Assembly: GCF_000367365.1 (NCBI RefSeq)
Contig: NZ_BARF01000011.1
Location: forward strand, 19,908-83,907
Reading direction: 5' to 3'
Source of the DNA: Streptomyces prunicolor NBRC 13075
Lineage (GTDB): Bacteria > Actinomycetota > Actinomycetes > Streptomycetales > Streptomycetaceae
DNA length: 64,000 bases
Every line of letters starts with the position of its first letter. Within the stretch, counting starts at the first letter, position 1. Both the position numbers and the translations under genes were made by a program. Under the pieces are notes generated by a model that was given only the letters and a program-made list of their open reading frames with translations, had not been told where the DNA came from and did not search any database. This document shows, piece by piece, positions 6,761-16,200 of this stretch.

Positions 6761-7180
6761 TTATCGAATGTCAGGGAGCGGCATCGCGAGAAACGCCTCG
6801 ACTTCGGTTTTCACATATCGGGAAAGGTCCTTCAATCCTGCCACGGCCTCTTTGAGGTCGCGGGCAAGCGCAGGGAATTCACCCCAGGTAGCTGCGTTCC
6901 TGGTGACCACCGCGTACAGAAGATCGTCGTCGTACCAGCCGCCGGTGGTCTGGGTCGCTGCGGTATCCCGCAGGATTTCGACTGCCAGCGGAAGGAGCCA
7001 GGGCAGACCGACGTTTTGCCCGATAAGTCGAGCCAACTCGTGTGTTTGCAGCTCGCCGACAGGTCGGCGTCGCAACTCGTGGACATTCTTAACCATGGAG
7101 GTCGTGTCTTCGGGTGGGGCCGGCCAACGCTGACCTTCGAGTTGTTCGAGTGAGCGGCTGCGGTCGACAGGCGTGGACAT
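6761..7180 (-). CDS. CDI-type immunity protein for the RHS toxin
   Basis: 139 residues, ATG 7180. It resembles the contact-dependent growth inhibition immunity family seen next to actinobacterial polymorphic toxins: SLEQLEGQRWPAPPEDTTSM at the start, then LARLIGQNVGLPWLLPLAVE and WYDDDLLYAVVTRN. It is cytoplasmic, all-helical in appearance, and lies 46 bp downstream of the toxin stop codon, the standard toxin-immunity order. It presumably neutralises the C-terminal toxin by binding. The bases are visibly less GC-rich than the surroundings, as is usual for exchanged cassettes. The coding-like tail after the stop raises doubt about whether the protein is full length. Confidence 0.72.
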   Translation of the reverse strand: MSTPVDRSRSLEQLEGQRWPAPPEDTTSMVKNVHELRRRPVGELQTHELARLIGQNVGLPWLLPLAVEILRDTAATQTTGGWYDDDLLYAVVTRNAATWGEFPALARDLKEAVAGLKDLSRYVKTEVEAFLAMPLPDIR

Positions 7181-7226
7181 TGTCTGGGTTCCTATCCGTT
7201 GGCATGGCTAAGTGTACTTGCCGTCC

Positions 7227-7598
7227 CTATCGGTGGCCGATGGAGTGCATAAATCCATTTAGGCGGTCGAGTTCCGATACGGTCTCTTTTCGCTTCCTCT
7301 CCAATACTTCAATCCCTCGATCTGTAATTGTATCCGGTGGGCTCTGAAGCTCCCTCTCCAAGATTCTTCGAATATTATCAAGGCCGTTCCTGGCCTGCTT
7401 TAGGTCGGTGATGTGATCGAATGGTGTGCCGTCCGGCTTCCTGGCGACTACTTCTCCGTTCGCTTCACGCCGAGCGGCATTGTAATGATTGTGATTCGGC
7501 TGAGAATTGATTGACCCTACGGGATCTTTCTTGATGTTCTCAAGCCGTTCGATCGCTTTCTGTGCGTCTTCACGCAAGCCCAATTCCCGGCAGGGCGT
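7227..7598 (-). other. C-terminal toxin domain (polymorphic toxin type 28-like)
   Basis: Starts right after the second DPLGL motif, which marks the RHS/toxin junction, and runs about 124 residues to the stop. Key stretches are NHNHYNAARREANGEVVARK, PDGTPFDHITDLKQARNGL and RGIEVLERKRKETVSELDRL. I match it from memory to polymorphic toxin type 28, a predicted nuclease-type domain; His residues in NHNHY and FDHI could be catalytic. The domain itself has no stop or frameshift. Its DNA is clearly richer in A+T than the RHS core, a hallmark of horizontal cassette replacement. Confidence 0.65.
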
Positions 7599-9945
7599 GA
7601 GTCCGAGCGGGTCAGCCCATGTGTGCGGATTGGTGACGTAGCTGCCAGGGTTCGGCGAGGGGAGCAAGCCGAGGGGGTCGGAGGTGAGGTATCGCGCCGT
7701 CTCGGGGTCGTAGTGCCGGAAGTAGTTGTAGTGCAGCCCCGTCTCGGGGTCGTAGTACTGGCCCGGGAAGCGGAGCGGTGTGTAGGTAGTGCTGTCTGCT
7801 GCCCAGGCCGTTGTGCCCCAGAGAGTGCTGCGGGTGTGCCAGACGATGTCGCCCTGTTCGTCGATGAGTTCCGTCGGGGTGCCGACCAGGTCGGTGACGA
7901 TGGCGAAGAAGCGGGAGTCGATCTCCTGTTGCGGGGCGTCCGCAGTCGTGATGCGTTCTGTCTGGGTTATGGGGCTCAGACCTCGGTGGTCCCAGGTGAG
8001 GATCACCGGGTTGGGGAGGTTCATGGACGTGGTGGTCTGTTCGCACAGGGTGGTGCCGTCCCAGGTGAACGTCACCTTCTCTACGACCGTTTCGCCGTCG
8101 GCAGCCAGGCGGGACTTCGACGTGCGGCGGCCGAGAGAGTCGTACGTGTAGCGCCAGCGCGTGCCGTCCGGTGTCGTCGCCGACGTCAGGCGGTCCTCCG
8201 CGTCCCACTCGTAGCGCCATGTGTCCGGCTTGCGGGAGAGGCGGGATTTCTGGCGGAGGGTGATGCGGCCGAGGGCGTCGTGTTCGTAACGGACGTTGCC
8301 CGCGCGGGTGATGCGGGTGCCTGTGTAGGAGCGGGCGCTTGTTGCCTCCTGGCCCGGGTGTCCTGTCGGCTAGTGTGCTTGTGTTTGGTTGCCCGCCTCG
8401 TCGTACGTGTATGTCTCGGTCCAGTTCGCCGCGTGGACCGCCGTCACGCGGCCCGCCGCGTCCAGGTCGAAGCGGCGGGTGCCGGAGAGTTGGTCGTCGA
8501 TCGCGGTCAGGTTGCCGTCGGCTCGGTAGGTGTAGGCGCGGTGTTGGAGGGAGCGGCCTGTTGGGCTCGTTGCCGACTGGGTCGCCAGGCGGCCGACCGT
8601 GTCGAAGGTGTGCTCCAGCGTGAGTGTTTCGCCCACCTGGCGGGCCAGTTCGCGGCCCACCTCGTCGTATGTGAAGTCGATGGAACGGCCCGAGGCCGTC
8701 ATGCCGGTGCGGCGGCCGGTCGCGTCGTACGTCCAGGTCGTGGTCCCGCCCGTCGGGGTCGTGCGGCCGGTGCGGCGACCGAACTCGTCGTACGTGTACG
8801 TCAGTTCGCGGCCGTCGACCGACTCCGAGCGGACTCGGCCGTGGCGGTCGCGCAGGATCGTCAGGGTGGTGTCGGGGCCGGTTGCCTGGGCGAGGCCGTC
8901 TGTCATGTCGTAGGCGTACGTGGTGACTTGGCCGGCCGCGTTCTTGCGGGTCACCTGGCCCAGGACGTTGCGCTCGAACTCGATCGTCTCGCCGAGGGTG
9001 TTCGTGCGGGTGGTCAGGTGGCCCGTGGCGTCGAGGGTGTAGGTGAGGGTGCGGTCGTCGAAGTCCGTCTCCGTTATCAGGCGGCCGGCCGCGTCGTAGT
9101 CGTAACTCCAGGTCAGGCCTTGTGGGTTGGTGACCCGGGTGAGGTTCAGTTCGGTGTCGTGGGTGAATTCGTGGCGCACTCCGTCCGGGCCCGTGCGGGA
9201 CGTCAGCAGGTCGAAGTGGGTGTACTCGAAGTGGGAGACGCCGCCCAACGGGTCCGTGTGGCTTGTGCAGTTGCCCTCGCCGTCGTACGTCCAGGACTCG
9301 GTCGTGCCGTCCGGCGCCGTACGGTGGGACAGGTGGCCCTCGGTCGTCCACACCAGGTGGGTCGTCGCACCCGCTCAACCCCGCCGCGCTCGCCAGGTTG
9401 GCCGGGTTGAGGCCCGGGCCCAGTGGGCTGAACGTGTGCGAGGTCATCACGTCCCGCGCCGCGTCCTTGTACGCCTGTCCGCTGTTGTCCAGCGCCTTGT
9501 CCATCGACTCGGCGCTGTAGTCCACGCCGCCCGTGTACTCGTTGTTGCGCACCAGGTCGCCCCAGCTCTGCTGCGCGACCTCGTCCTCCGACGCGTACGG
9601 GTTGCCCATCCCCGCGTTCACCGCGATCTTCATCGTGCCCTGGATGTACTGGTCCGTCTCGTACAGCGTGCCTGCCGAAAGACCCACGCCCGTCGCGAAG
9701 TTGTTGCCCTCGTTCACCAGCGCGCGCACGCCCCACTCCCAGCGTTCGCAGAACGACGTGAATCCCGACAGCAACTCCTCGTTGCCCAACTCCAGCCCGG
9801 AGAGGGCGAGTTCCGAGAATCCGCAGCCCGCTCCGGCCAGGCTGTCGATGCCCAGGTCCTTCAACTCGCCCAGCACCAGGGTGATCCCCTGCGCGATCTC
9901 GTCGAGCCCGGCCGCCCTGATGTCCTCGCCCGCGTCCCCGCTCAT
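7227..9945 (-). pseudogene. RHS/YD-repeat polymorphic toxin, broken
   Basis: Read from ATG 9945 (ATGA overlap with the SseB-like gene). About 190 residues form an N-terminal helical, T7SS-substrate-like domain. Near 9360-9390 this frame is fused, out of register, to YD repeats (YDYDAAGRLITETDFDDRTL and others). There is no DUF6531-type linker or early repeat region, so an internal deletion is likely. The YD frame is then interrupted by TAG at 8370-8372 (after NQTQAH) and resumes in the same frame with KPDTWRYEWDAEDRLTS, the RHS core (YYDPETGLHYNYFRHYDPET, DPLGL) and the toxin tail ending at 7227. Intact homologues are typically above 1,400 residues. Full-length toxin cannot be made without frameshifting and readthrough. 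Confidence 0.85.
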
Positions 9946-10451
9946 CCCCGTATCCCCTCCGCGTCTGCGTCCGCGTCCACCGCCGCCGACTCCGGCACGA
10001 TCCCCAACACCGGTGGAAACAGCGCCCCTTCGCCCTCGGTGCCCACATCCAGCGCCACTCCGCACGGCGCACCCACAGCGCTCACAGCCGGCACCGTCGC
10101 GTCCAACAAGCGTGCTCCCAGCAGCCGTTGATACGGCCACTCCCGCCCGCCTTCACCCCTCGCGATCGCGAACCTCGCCAACGCCGACTCGTTCGAAAAC
10201 GCGTAGACCCATCGGATTCCGCCGAAATCGCCGAGCAGGGGTGCGTCGTCCTCGTCCGTCGGGACCAGCACCGCCGTACGCCGGAACTCGCCCAGCAGCG
10301 CCGCGAATTGGCGCTGCCCCTGCGCGACAACGTCGCTGTTCAGGGGCTCGGGTTCGGTGATGGGTGCAGGAGGTGGTCCTGCCTCGCTCAGCTCCGCGTA
10401 GTCCGACAGTCGGGACCGTCGTATGTCCCCGGTCTCCCCGCCGTTCTCCAT
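9942..10451 (-). CDS. SseB-like protein
   Basis: 169 residues from ATG 10451, where GGGGGAAA precedes the codon; ATG 10475 lacks a site. The SseB N-terminal-like domain is visible: LLGEFRRTAVLVPTDEDDAP, then LLGDFGGIRWVYAFSNESAL. Actinobacterial SseB-like proteins are commonly encoded just before large T7SS/RHS effectors and may act as chaperones or accessory factors. The stop overlaps the RHS start by 4 bp (ATGA), so the two were co-translated. The gene looks intact although its partner is broken. Confidence 0.8.
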   Translation of the reverse strand: MENGGETGDIRRSRLSDYAELSEAGPPPAPITEPEPLNSDVVAQGQRQFAALLGEFRRTAVLVPTDEDDAPLLGDFGGIRWVYAFSNESALARFAIARGEGGREWPYQRLLGARLLDATVPAVSAVGAPCGVALDVGTEGEGALFPPVLGIVPESAAVDADADAEGIRG

Positions 10452-10685
10452 GTCTTTTCCCCCGCGATCAGACATGGGTGAAATCATCACACCAGCACAT
10501 CGCGTACGGCAACGCGGATACCCGCCGCGGGGCCCGGTCGGCGACGCAAGTGCCGTAAAACAGCGCATAGCGCAAGCCCATTGACAGCCCCGCGCGGGCT
10601 CATTCTTTGGTCACGGACAGCCTTCTCATCGTTCTCTTATGTCGGCCTTATGGCATCATCACGCGCTGTACCTAGCTTGCGGGCC

Positions 10686-12158
10686 ATGTTCTTCACCTAC
10701 CTGAGGCGCGAGTTGCGCCGCCGCAGAAAAGCGGCCCTCGTCGTCGCCTCCGGCCTCGCACTGGGCATTGCGCTGGTCATCGTGGTCAACTCCGTGTCCT
10801 CCGGCATGGGGAAGGCCCAGGACAAGGTCCTCCAGTCGCTGTACGGACTCGGCACGGACATGACCGTCACCAAGGCGGCCACCGCGACCGCCGGCGCCTC
10901 GCAGCAGCCGCGGTTCCAGTTCGACGCCAACAACAACGACTCCAGCACGACGCAGAGCAGTGACCGCGTCATGGTCCAGGGCTTCACCACCCTGGCCTCC
11001 ACCACCGTCACCAAGGTGGCGGGGCAGAAGGGTGTTTCCGACGCCGTCGGCGGGCTCAGCCTCAACGTCGTCAAGGTCGATGGCCAGTTCACCCGCGGCC
11101 AGTTCCAGCAGAACCAGGGGAGCGGCACCGAGGGCGGCGGCGGTAATCGCGGCGGCGGCACCGGCGCGCCGCAGGGCGAAGTCACCGGTGGCGGCGCCAA
11201 CTTCAACATCAACTCGTACTCGGTCTACGGCACGGACGTCACCAAGCCCGCGCTCGGCCCGCTGACCTCCTCGAAGATCACCAGCGGCCGTACCTTCACC
11301 ACCGCCGAGGCCAACTCCAAGGTCGTCGTCGCCGACTCGGCGTACGCCAAGACGAAGAAGCTCAAGGTCGGCTCCACCGTCACCATCAAGAGCGTCAAGT
11401 ACAAGGTCATCGGTATCGCCACCGCGACCAGCGGTGACGCGGCGGCCAACCTGTACATCCCGCTGACGCAGGCGCAGACCCTGAGCGGTGACAAGAACAA
11501 GGTCACCACGATCTACGTCAAGGCGTCCGACTCCAAGCAGATCTCGGCCGTCAAGAAGACCATTCAGGGCAATGTCTCGGGTACGACGGTCACCACCTCC
11601 GCCGACCTGGCCGACACCGTCTCCGGGTCCCTGTCCACCGCCTCCTCCCTCGCGACCAGCGTCGGCAAGTGGCTGTCGATCGCGGTCCTGATCGCCGCGT
11701 TCCTGGTCGCCGGGCTGCTCACCTCCTCGGCGGTCTCGCGCCGGGTGCGGGAGTTCGGCACGCTGAAGGCGCTCGGCTGGAAGTCCGGCCGGGTGACCCG
11801 GCAGGTGGTCGGCGAGGCCGTCGTCAACGGTCTGGTCGGCGGCGTCCTCGGCATCGCGCTCGGCCTGGCGGGCGCGTACGTCGTGACCGCGATCAGCCCG
11901 ACCCTGTCGGCCTCCCTCGGCAGCACCGCCGCCGGTGGCCGCGCGGGCGGCGGACCCGGCGGTGGCGGCGGCGGCTTCGGCGGTGGCCGACAGGCCGCGG
12001 CCAAGACCCTCGACGTCGCCCTCACCGCCCCCGTCAACGCCACCACCATCGCCCTCGCGGTAGGCCTCGCGGTGGCGGGCGGCCTGATCGCCGGCGCCTT
12101 CGGCGGCTGGCGAGCGTCCCGACTCCGCCCGGCGGACGCTCTACGCCGGGTCGAGTAG
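10686..12158 (+). CDS. ABC transporter permease, FtsX/MacB type
   Basis: 490 residues from ATG 10686 (MFFTYLRRELRRRRKAALVV), a typical FtsX-family start; ATG 10650 is an alternative. One N-terminal membrane helix is followed by a long extracytoplasmic MacB_PCD-like domain with Gly/Asn-rich inserts (GTEGGGGNRGGGTGAP), then FtsX-type helices at the C-terminus, interrupted by a Gly-rich extracellular loop (GGGPGGGGGGFGGG). The ATPase follows 153 bp downstream, separated by a dispersed repeat. Such pairs export antimicrobial peptides, lipoproteins or envelope components; the substrate here is unknown. Confidence 0.9.
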   Translation: MFFTYLRRELRRRRKAALVVASGLALGIALVIVVNSVSSGMGKAQDKVLQSLYGLGTDMTVTKAATATAGASQQPRFQFDANNNDSSTTQSSDRVMVQGFTTLASTTVTKVAGQKGVSDAVGGLSLNVVKVDGQFTRGQFQQNQGSGTEGGGGNRGGGTGAPQGEVTGGGANFNINSYSVYGTDVTKPALGPLTSSKITSGRTFTTAEANSKVVVADSAYAKTKKLKVGSTVTIKSVKYKVIGIATATSGDAAANLYIPLTQAQTLSGDKNKVTTIYVKASDSKQISAVKKTIQGNVSGTTVTTSADLADTVSGSLSTASSLATSVGKWLSIAVLIAAFLVAGLLTSSAVSRRVREFGTLKALGWKSGRVTRQVVGEAVVNGLVGGVLGIALGLAGAYVVTAISPTLSASLGSTAAGGRAGGGPGGGGGGFGGGRQAAAKTLDVALTAPVNATTIALAVGLAVAGGLIAGAFGGWRASRLRPADALRRVE

Positions 12159-12187
12159 TCGGTACCTGGTCGATGCCGGTCACTGCA

Positions 12188-12233
12188 GCGCGCCCCAAAG
12201 GGGCGCGGGGAACTGCGCGACCAGCCACGACGG
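12188..12233. repeat. Dispersed Streptomyces intergenic repeat, copy 1
   Basis: Contains CGCCCCAAAGGGGCG, a self-complementary core, followed by CGGGGAACTGCGCGACCAGC. The same motif recurs at 19091-19117 and in rearranged form at 18904-19061. This copy sits between permease and ATPase genes and may act as an attenuator or mRNA-stabilising stem. Confidence 0.75.
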
Positions 12234-12311
12234 CGCTGCAGACGAAAACGGCGCAACGGGGCCTGTCCCACGACGGGCCCCAACCCCCTTTACTTCTCCA
12301 GGAGTTGGACC

Positions 12312-12998
12312 ATGTACGAACTAAGAGGCGTCACCAAGCTCTACTCACGCGGCAAGGAAACCGTCCACGCCCTAGACGGCATCGACCTCACCATCGGCGA
12401 CGGCGACCGCCTGGTCATCCAAGGCCCGACCGGCGGCGGCAAGTCCACCCTGCTCCAAATGATCGGCGCCCTCGACCGCCCCACCGCAGGCGAAATCGTC
12501 CTGGACGGCGTCGACTTGGCGAAACTGTCGGAGGCCAGGCTCACCAAGGTCCGCAGCGAGAACATCGGCTTCGTGTTCCAGTCCTTCAACCTGATCCCGA
12601 CGCTCACCGCCCAGGAGAACGTCGAGACCGCCCTCGTACCGCTCGGCATGAAGGCGAAGATCCGCCGCGAACGGGCCGCCGAGGCACTGGTCTCGGTCGG
12701 CCTGGGCGAGCGGGCCAACCACCTCCCCGGCGAGATGTCCGGAGGACAGCAGCAGCGCGTCGCCATCGCCCGCGCCCTCGTCAAGCAGCCCAAGGTGCTG
12801 CTCGCCGACGAACCGACCGGCAACCTCGACGAGTCGATGCGCGACGAGATCATGGACGTACTGGAGCGCATGTGGAAGGAGCACGGGCTGACCTTCATCA
12901 TGGTCACCCACGACTCCGCCATCGCGAAGAAGGCCCCGCGTCTCGCCACCATCCGCAAGGGCAAGATCACGGTGAAGGAGAACGCCGCGTCGAAGTAA
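12312..12998 (+). CDS. ABC transporter ATPase, MacB/LolD type
   Basis: 228 residues, ATG 12312 with CCAGGAGT upstream. Walker A GPTGGGKST is near residue 38, signature MSGGQQQR near 140, and Walker B plus D-loop LLADEPTGNLD near 160, followed by the H-loop VTHD. The second residue of the P-loop series is Thr-Gly-Gly rather than the common SGSGKS, but the lysine is intact. Partner of the FtsX-type permease upstream. Length and motifs are those of the LolD/MacB/FtsE branch. Confidence 0.93.
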   Translation: MYELRGVTKLYSRGKETVHALDGIDLTIGDGDRLVIQGPTGGGKSTLLQMIGALDRPTAGEIVLDGVDLAKLSEARLTKVRSENIGFVFQSFNLIPTLTAQENVETALVPLGMKAKIRRERAAEALVSVGLGERANHLPGEMSGGQQQRVAIARALVKQPKVLLADEPTGNLDESMRDEIMDVLERMWKEHGLTFIMVTHDSAIAKKAPRLATIRKGKITVKENAASK

Positions 12999-13157
12999 CT
13001 CGGCTACTGCGCAAGGGAGTTCGGTGCTCGGATGAGTGGCTCGGCGGAGCCCTACCGGAGTTCTCGCGAGCTGAACCCGTCGACTGCGTAACGGAGTTCG
13101 GGCGACGGCGTAACAGTTCGCGGACGCGCTTTCTTACCCTCCTCTCGTCTCTTGAGC

Positions 13158-13169
13158 GGGTGATCACCC
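13158..13169. promoter_or_regulatory. GGGTGATCACCC palindrome upstream of the protease
   Basis: A perfect 12-bp palindrome about 106 bp before the protease start in a 276-bp intergenic region. Possible operator; no regulator can be named. The remaining intergenic sequence shows no other gene. Confidence 0.3.
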
Positions 13170-13274
13170 CTCGGCATACTGCGTATTCCGGGGGGTGTCA
13201 CGCATGTGCGTGCGGGCTTTCCCCCGGCCGGGTGAACGGGGAATTCGCCCGGTACCTCAGCTCCAGGGGGAGCC

Positions 13275-16200
13275 TTGCGCAGACACGTGAAGAGAGCGTG
13301 CGCGGCCACCGTCGCCGCGTCCGCCGCCGTAGCCCTTGCCGCCGGAATGACCACCCCGGCGTCGGCGAAGCCCGATCAGCGTGCGGCCGGTGCCACACAG
13401 ACCGGTGCTACACAGACCGGTGCCACACCACTCGGTGCCGCACAGGCCCGGCTCAAGGGCAGCCACCACATCACCCTGATCACCGGCGACCGCGTCACCC
13501 TCGACGCGAAGGGCCGGGTCGCCGGTCTGGAGCCGGCAAAGGGCCGTGAACACATACCCGTTCAGGTCCGGAAGGTCGACGGGCACACGCTCGTGATACC
13601 CGTCGACGCGGCCCAGCTGGTCGCGTCCGGCAAGCTCGACCAGCGGCTCTTCGACGTCACCGAGCTCGACAAGTCCGCGGAGCGCGCCTCCCAGAAGGCC
13701 GGTCTGAAGGTCATCGTCGGCTACCAGGGCGCCGCCACCGCGACCAAGGCCGACGTCCGGGACGCGGGCAGGCTGCGGCAGTCCCTGAAGACGCTGAACG
13801 CCGACGCCGTGCAGACCCCGCAGCAGGACACGCCCGAGCTGTGGAAGGCCGTCACCAACGGCGACAAGGCGGCCTCCGGCATCGCGCACATCTGGCTCGA
13901 CGGCGTCCGCAAGGCCAGCCTCGACAAGTCCGTGCCGCAGATCGGCGCCCCGAAGGCGTGGGCGGCCGGCTACACGGGCAAGGGCGTCAAGATCGCCGTA
14001 CTGGACACGGGAGTCGACGCCGACCACCCGGACCTGAAGACCCAGGTCATCGAGTCCAAGAACTTCTCCACGGCCACCGACGCGAACGACCACTTCGGGC
14101 ACGGCACGCATGTCGCCTCGATCGCGGCGGGCACCGGCGCCAAGTCGAACGGCAAGTACAAGGGCGTCGCGCCCGATGCGAAGATCCTCAACGGCAAGGT
14201 CCTCGACGACTACGGCTCCGGTGACGACTCCGGCATCCTCGCCGGCATGGAGTGGGCGGCCCAACAGGGCGCCGACATCGTCAACTTGAGCCTCGGCGGC
14301 CAGGACACCCCGGGGATCGACCCGTTGGAGGCGGAGGTCAACAAGCTCTCCGCCGAGAAGGGGATCCTGTTCGCGATCGCCGCGGGCAACGAGGGCCCGG
14401 AGTCGATCGGTTCGCCCGGCAGCGCGGACGCGGCCATCACGGTCGGCGCGGTCGACGACAACGACAAGCTCGCCGGCTTCTCCTCCACCGGCCCGCGCGT
14501 CGGCGACGGCGCGATCAAGCCGGACGTCACCGCGCCGGGCGTCGACATCACCGCCGCCGCGGCCCCGGGCAGCGTCATCGACAACGAGGTCGGCGAGAAC
14601 CCGCCCGGCTACCTGACCATTTCGGGTACGTCGATGGCGACCCCGCACGTCGCCGGTGCCGCCGCCATCCTCAAGCAGGAGCACCCGAGTTGGGGCTACG
14701 CCGAGCTGAAGGGCGCGCTCACCGGGTCCGCGAAGGGCGGCAACTACACCGCGTTCCAGCAGGGTTCGGGCCGGATCGCCGTCGACAAGGCCATCAAGCA
14801 GAGCGTCATCGCCGACCCGGTGTCGGAGAGCTTCGGCGTCCAGCAGTGGCCGCACACCGACGACACCCCGGTCACCAAGCAGGTCACCTACCGCAACCTC
14901 GGCACCGCGGCCGTCACCCTCAAGCTCACCGTGGCCGCCACCAACCCCAAGGGCCAGGCGGCTCCTTCGGGCTTCTTCAAGCTCGCCAAGACCTCGGTGA
15001 CCGTACCGGCCGGCGGCACGGCCTCGGTCGGCCTGACCGTCAACACCAAGCTCGGCGGCACGCTCGACGGCGCCTACTCCGCGTACGTGACGGCGACGGG
15101 CGGCGGGCAGAGCGTCCGTACGGCCGCGGCCGTGGTGCGCGAAATCCAGTCGTACGACCTCACGTTGAAGTTCATCAACCGTGACGGCAGCGCCGCCAAG
15201 TACTACTCCGCCACGCTGCTGGGCCTGTCCGGTCTCGGCAGCGGCCGCTACGCCAGCCCCTACGACGCCTCGGGCACCGTCAAGGTCCGTGTCCCCAAGG
15301 GTGGTTACGTCCTCGACACCGGGATCTTCGTGGACCCGGAGGACTTCACCAAGGGCGCCGACTGGATCGCCCAGCCCAAGCTGGACATCACCAAGAACAC
15401 CTCGCTCACGATCGACGCCCGCACCACCAAGCCGGTCGACGTCACGGTGCCGGACGCCGCCGCCAAGTCGGTCTTCGCGGGACCGGCCTACACGCTCGAG
15501 ACGTCCGACGGCGAGGCCTCCTTCAGTTGGTTCCTGGAGTCGTACGCCAACTTCCGCAGCGCGCACCTCGGTCCGCAGATCACCGACGGTTCGCTCTCCG
15601 AGCAGTGGGACGCGCACTTCACCAAGGGCGCCGACGAGCAGTACGACACCACGACCGGCGGCAAGGTCAAGCAGCTCGCCACCGGCTACACCAAGCACTA
15701 CAAGGCGAGTGAACTCGCCACGGTGAAGGGCCGCATGGGCGCCGCGGCGAGCGGCAAGAAGGGTCTGCTCTACGCCTTCGGCTATCTGCCCGCCGGCGCC
15801 GGCGCCTCCGCCTCCACCCTCCCGCAGCCGCTGCCCGGCACCCGCACGCTGCACGTCTCCACCGTCAACGGCGTCAAGTGGGAGCTGGACTTCGAGCAGG
15901 ACAGCGCCGCGCTCGACCCGGACGGCTTCCCGATCGCCGAGTCCTACTACGTCTCGAACAGCCCGGAGACCTTCAAGGGCGGCCAGACGTACACCAGGAC
16001 CTTCAACACGGCGGTCTTCGGCCCGCACCTCGACGCCGGCTACGGCGTGTACCGCAACGGCAACGAGATCTCCGGGTTCGTGCCGCTGTTCGCCGACTCC
16101 GCGCAGCACGCGGGCTCGTCGCTGTTCACCTCGGTCAACACGACCCTGTACCGCAACGGCACGAAGGTGGGCTCCAACCAGGACCCGCTGCTCGGCGAGG

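Noticed and set aside
7612..9390. Continuation of the RHS N-terminal frame as one long protein
   Set aside because: After about 9390 this frame gives Arg/Pro/His-rich nonsense; the YD repeats are in the neighbouring frame, so the long open frame is an accident of the frameshift.
10581..10609. TTGACA-containing promoter for the ABC permease
   Set aside because: The hexamer is present but no acceptable -10 element lies 16-19 bp downstream, so I do not list it as a promoter.
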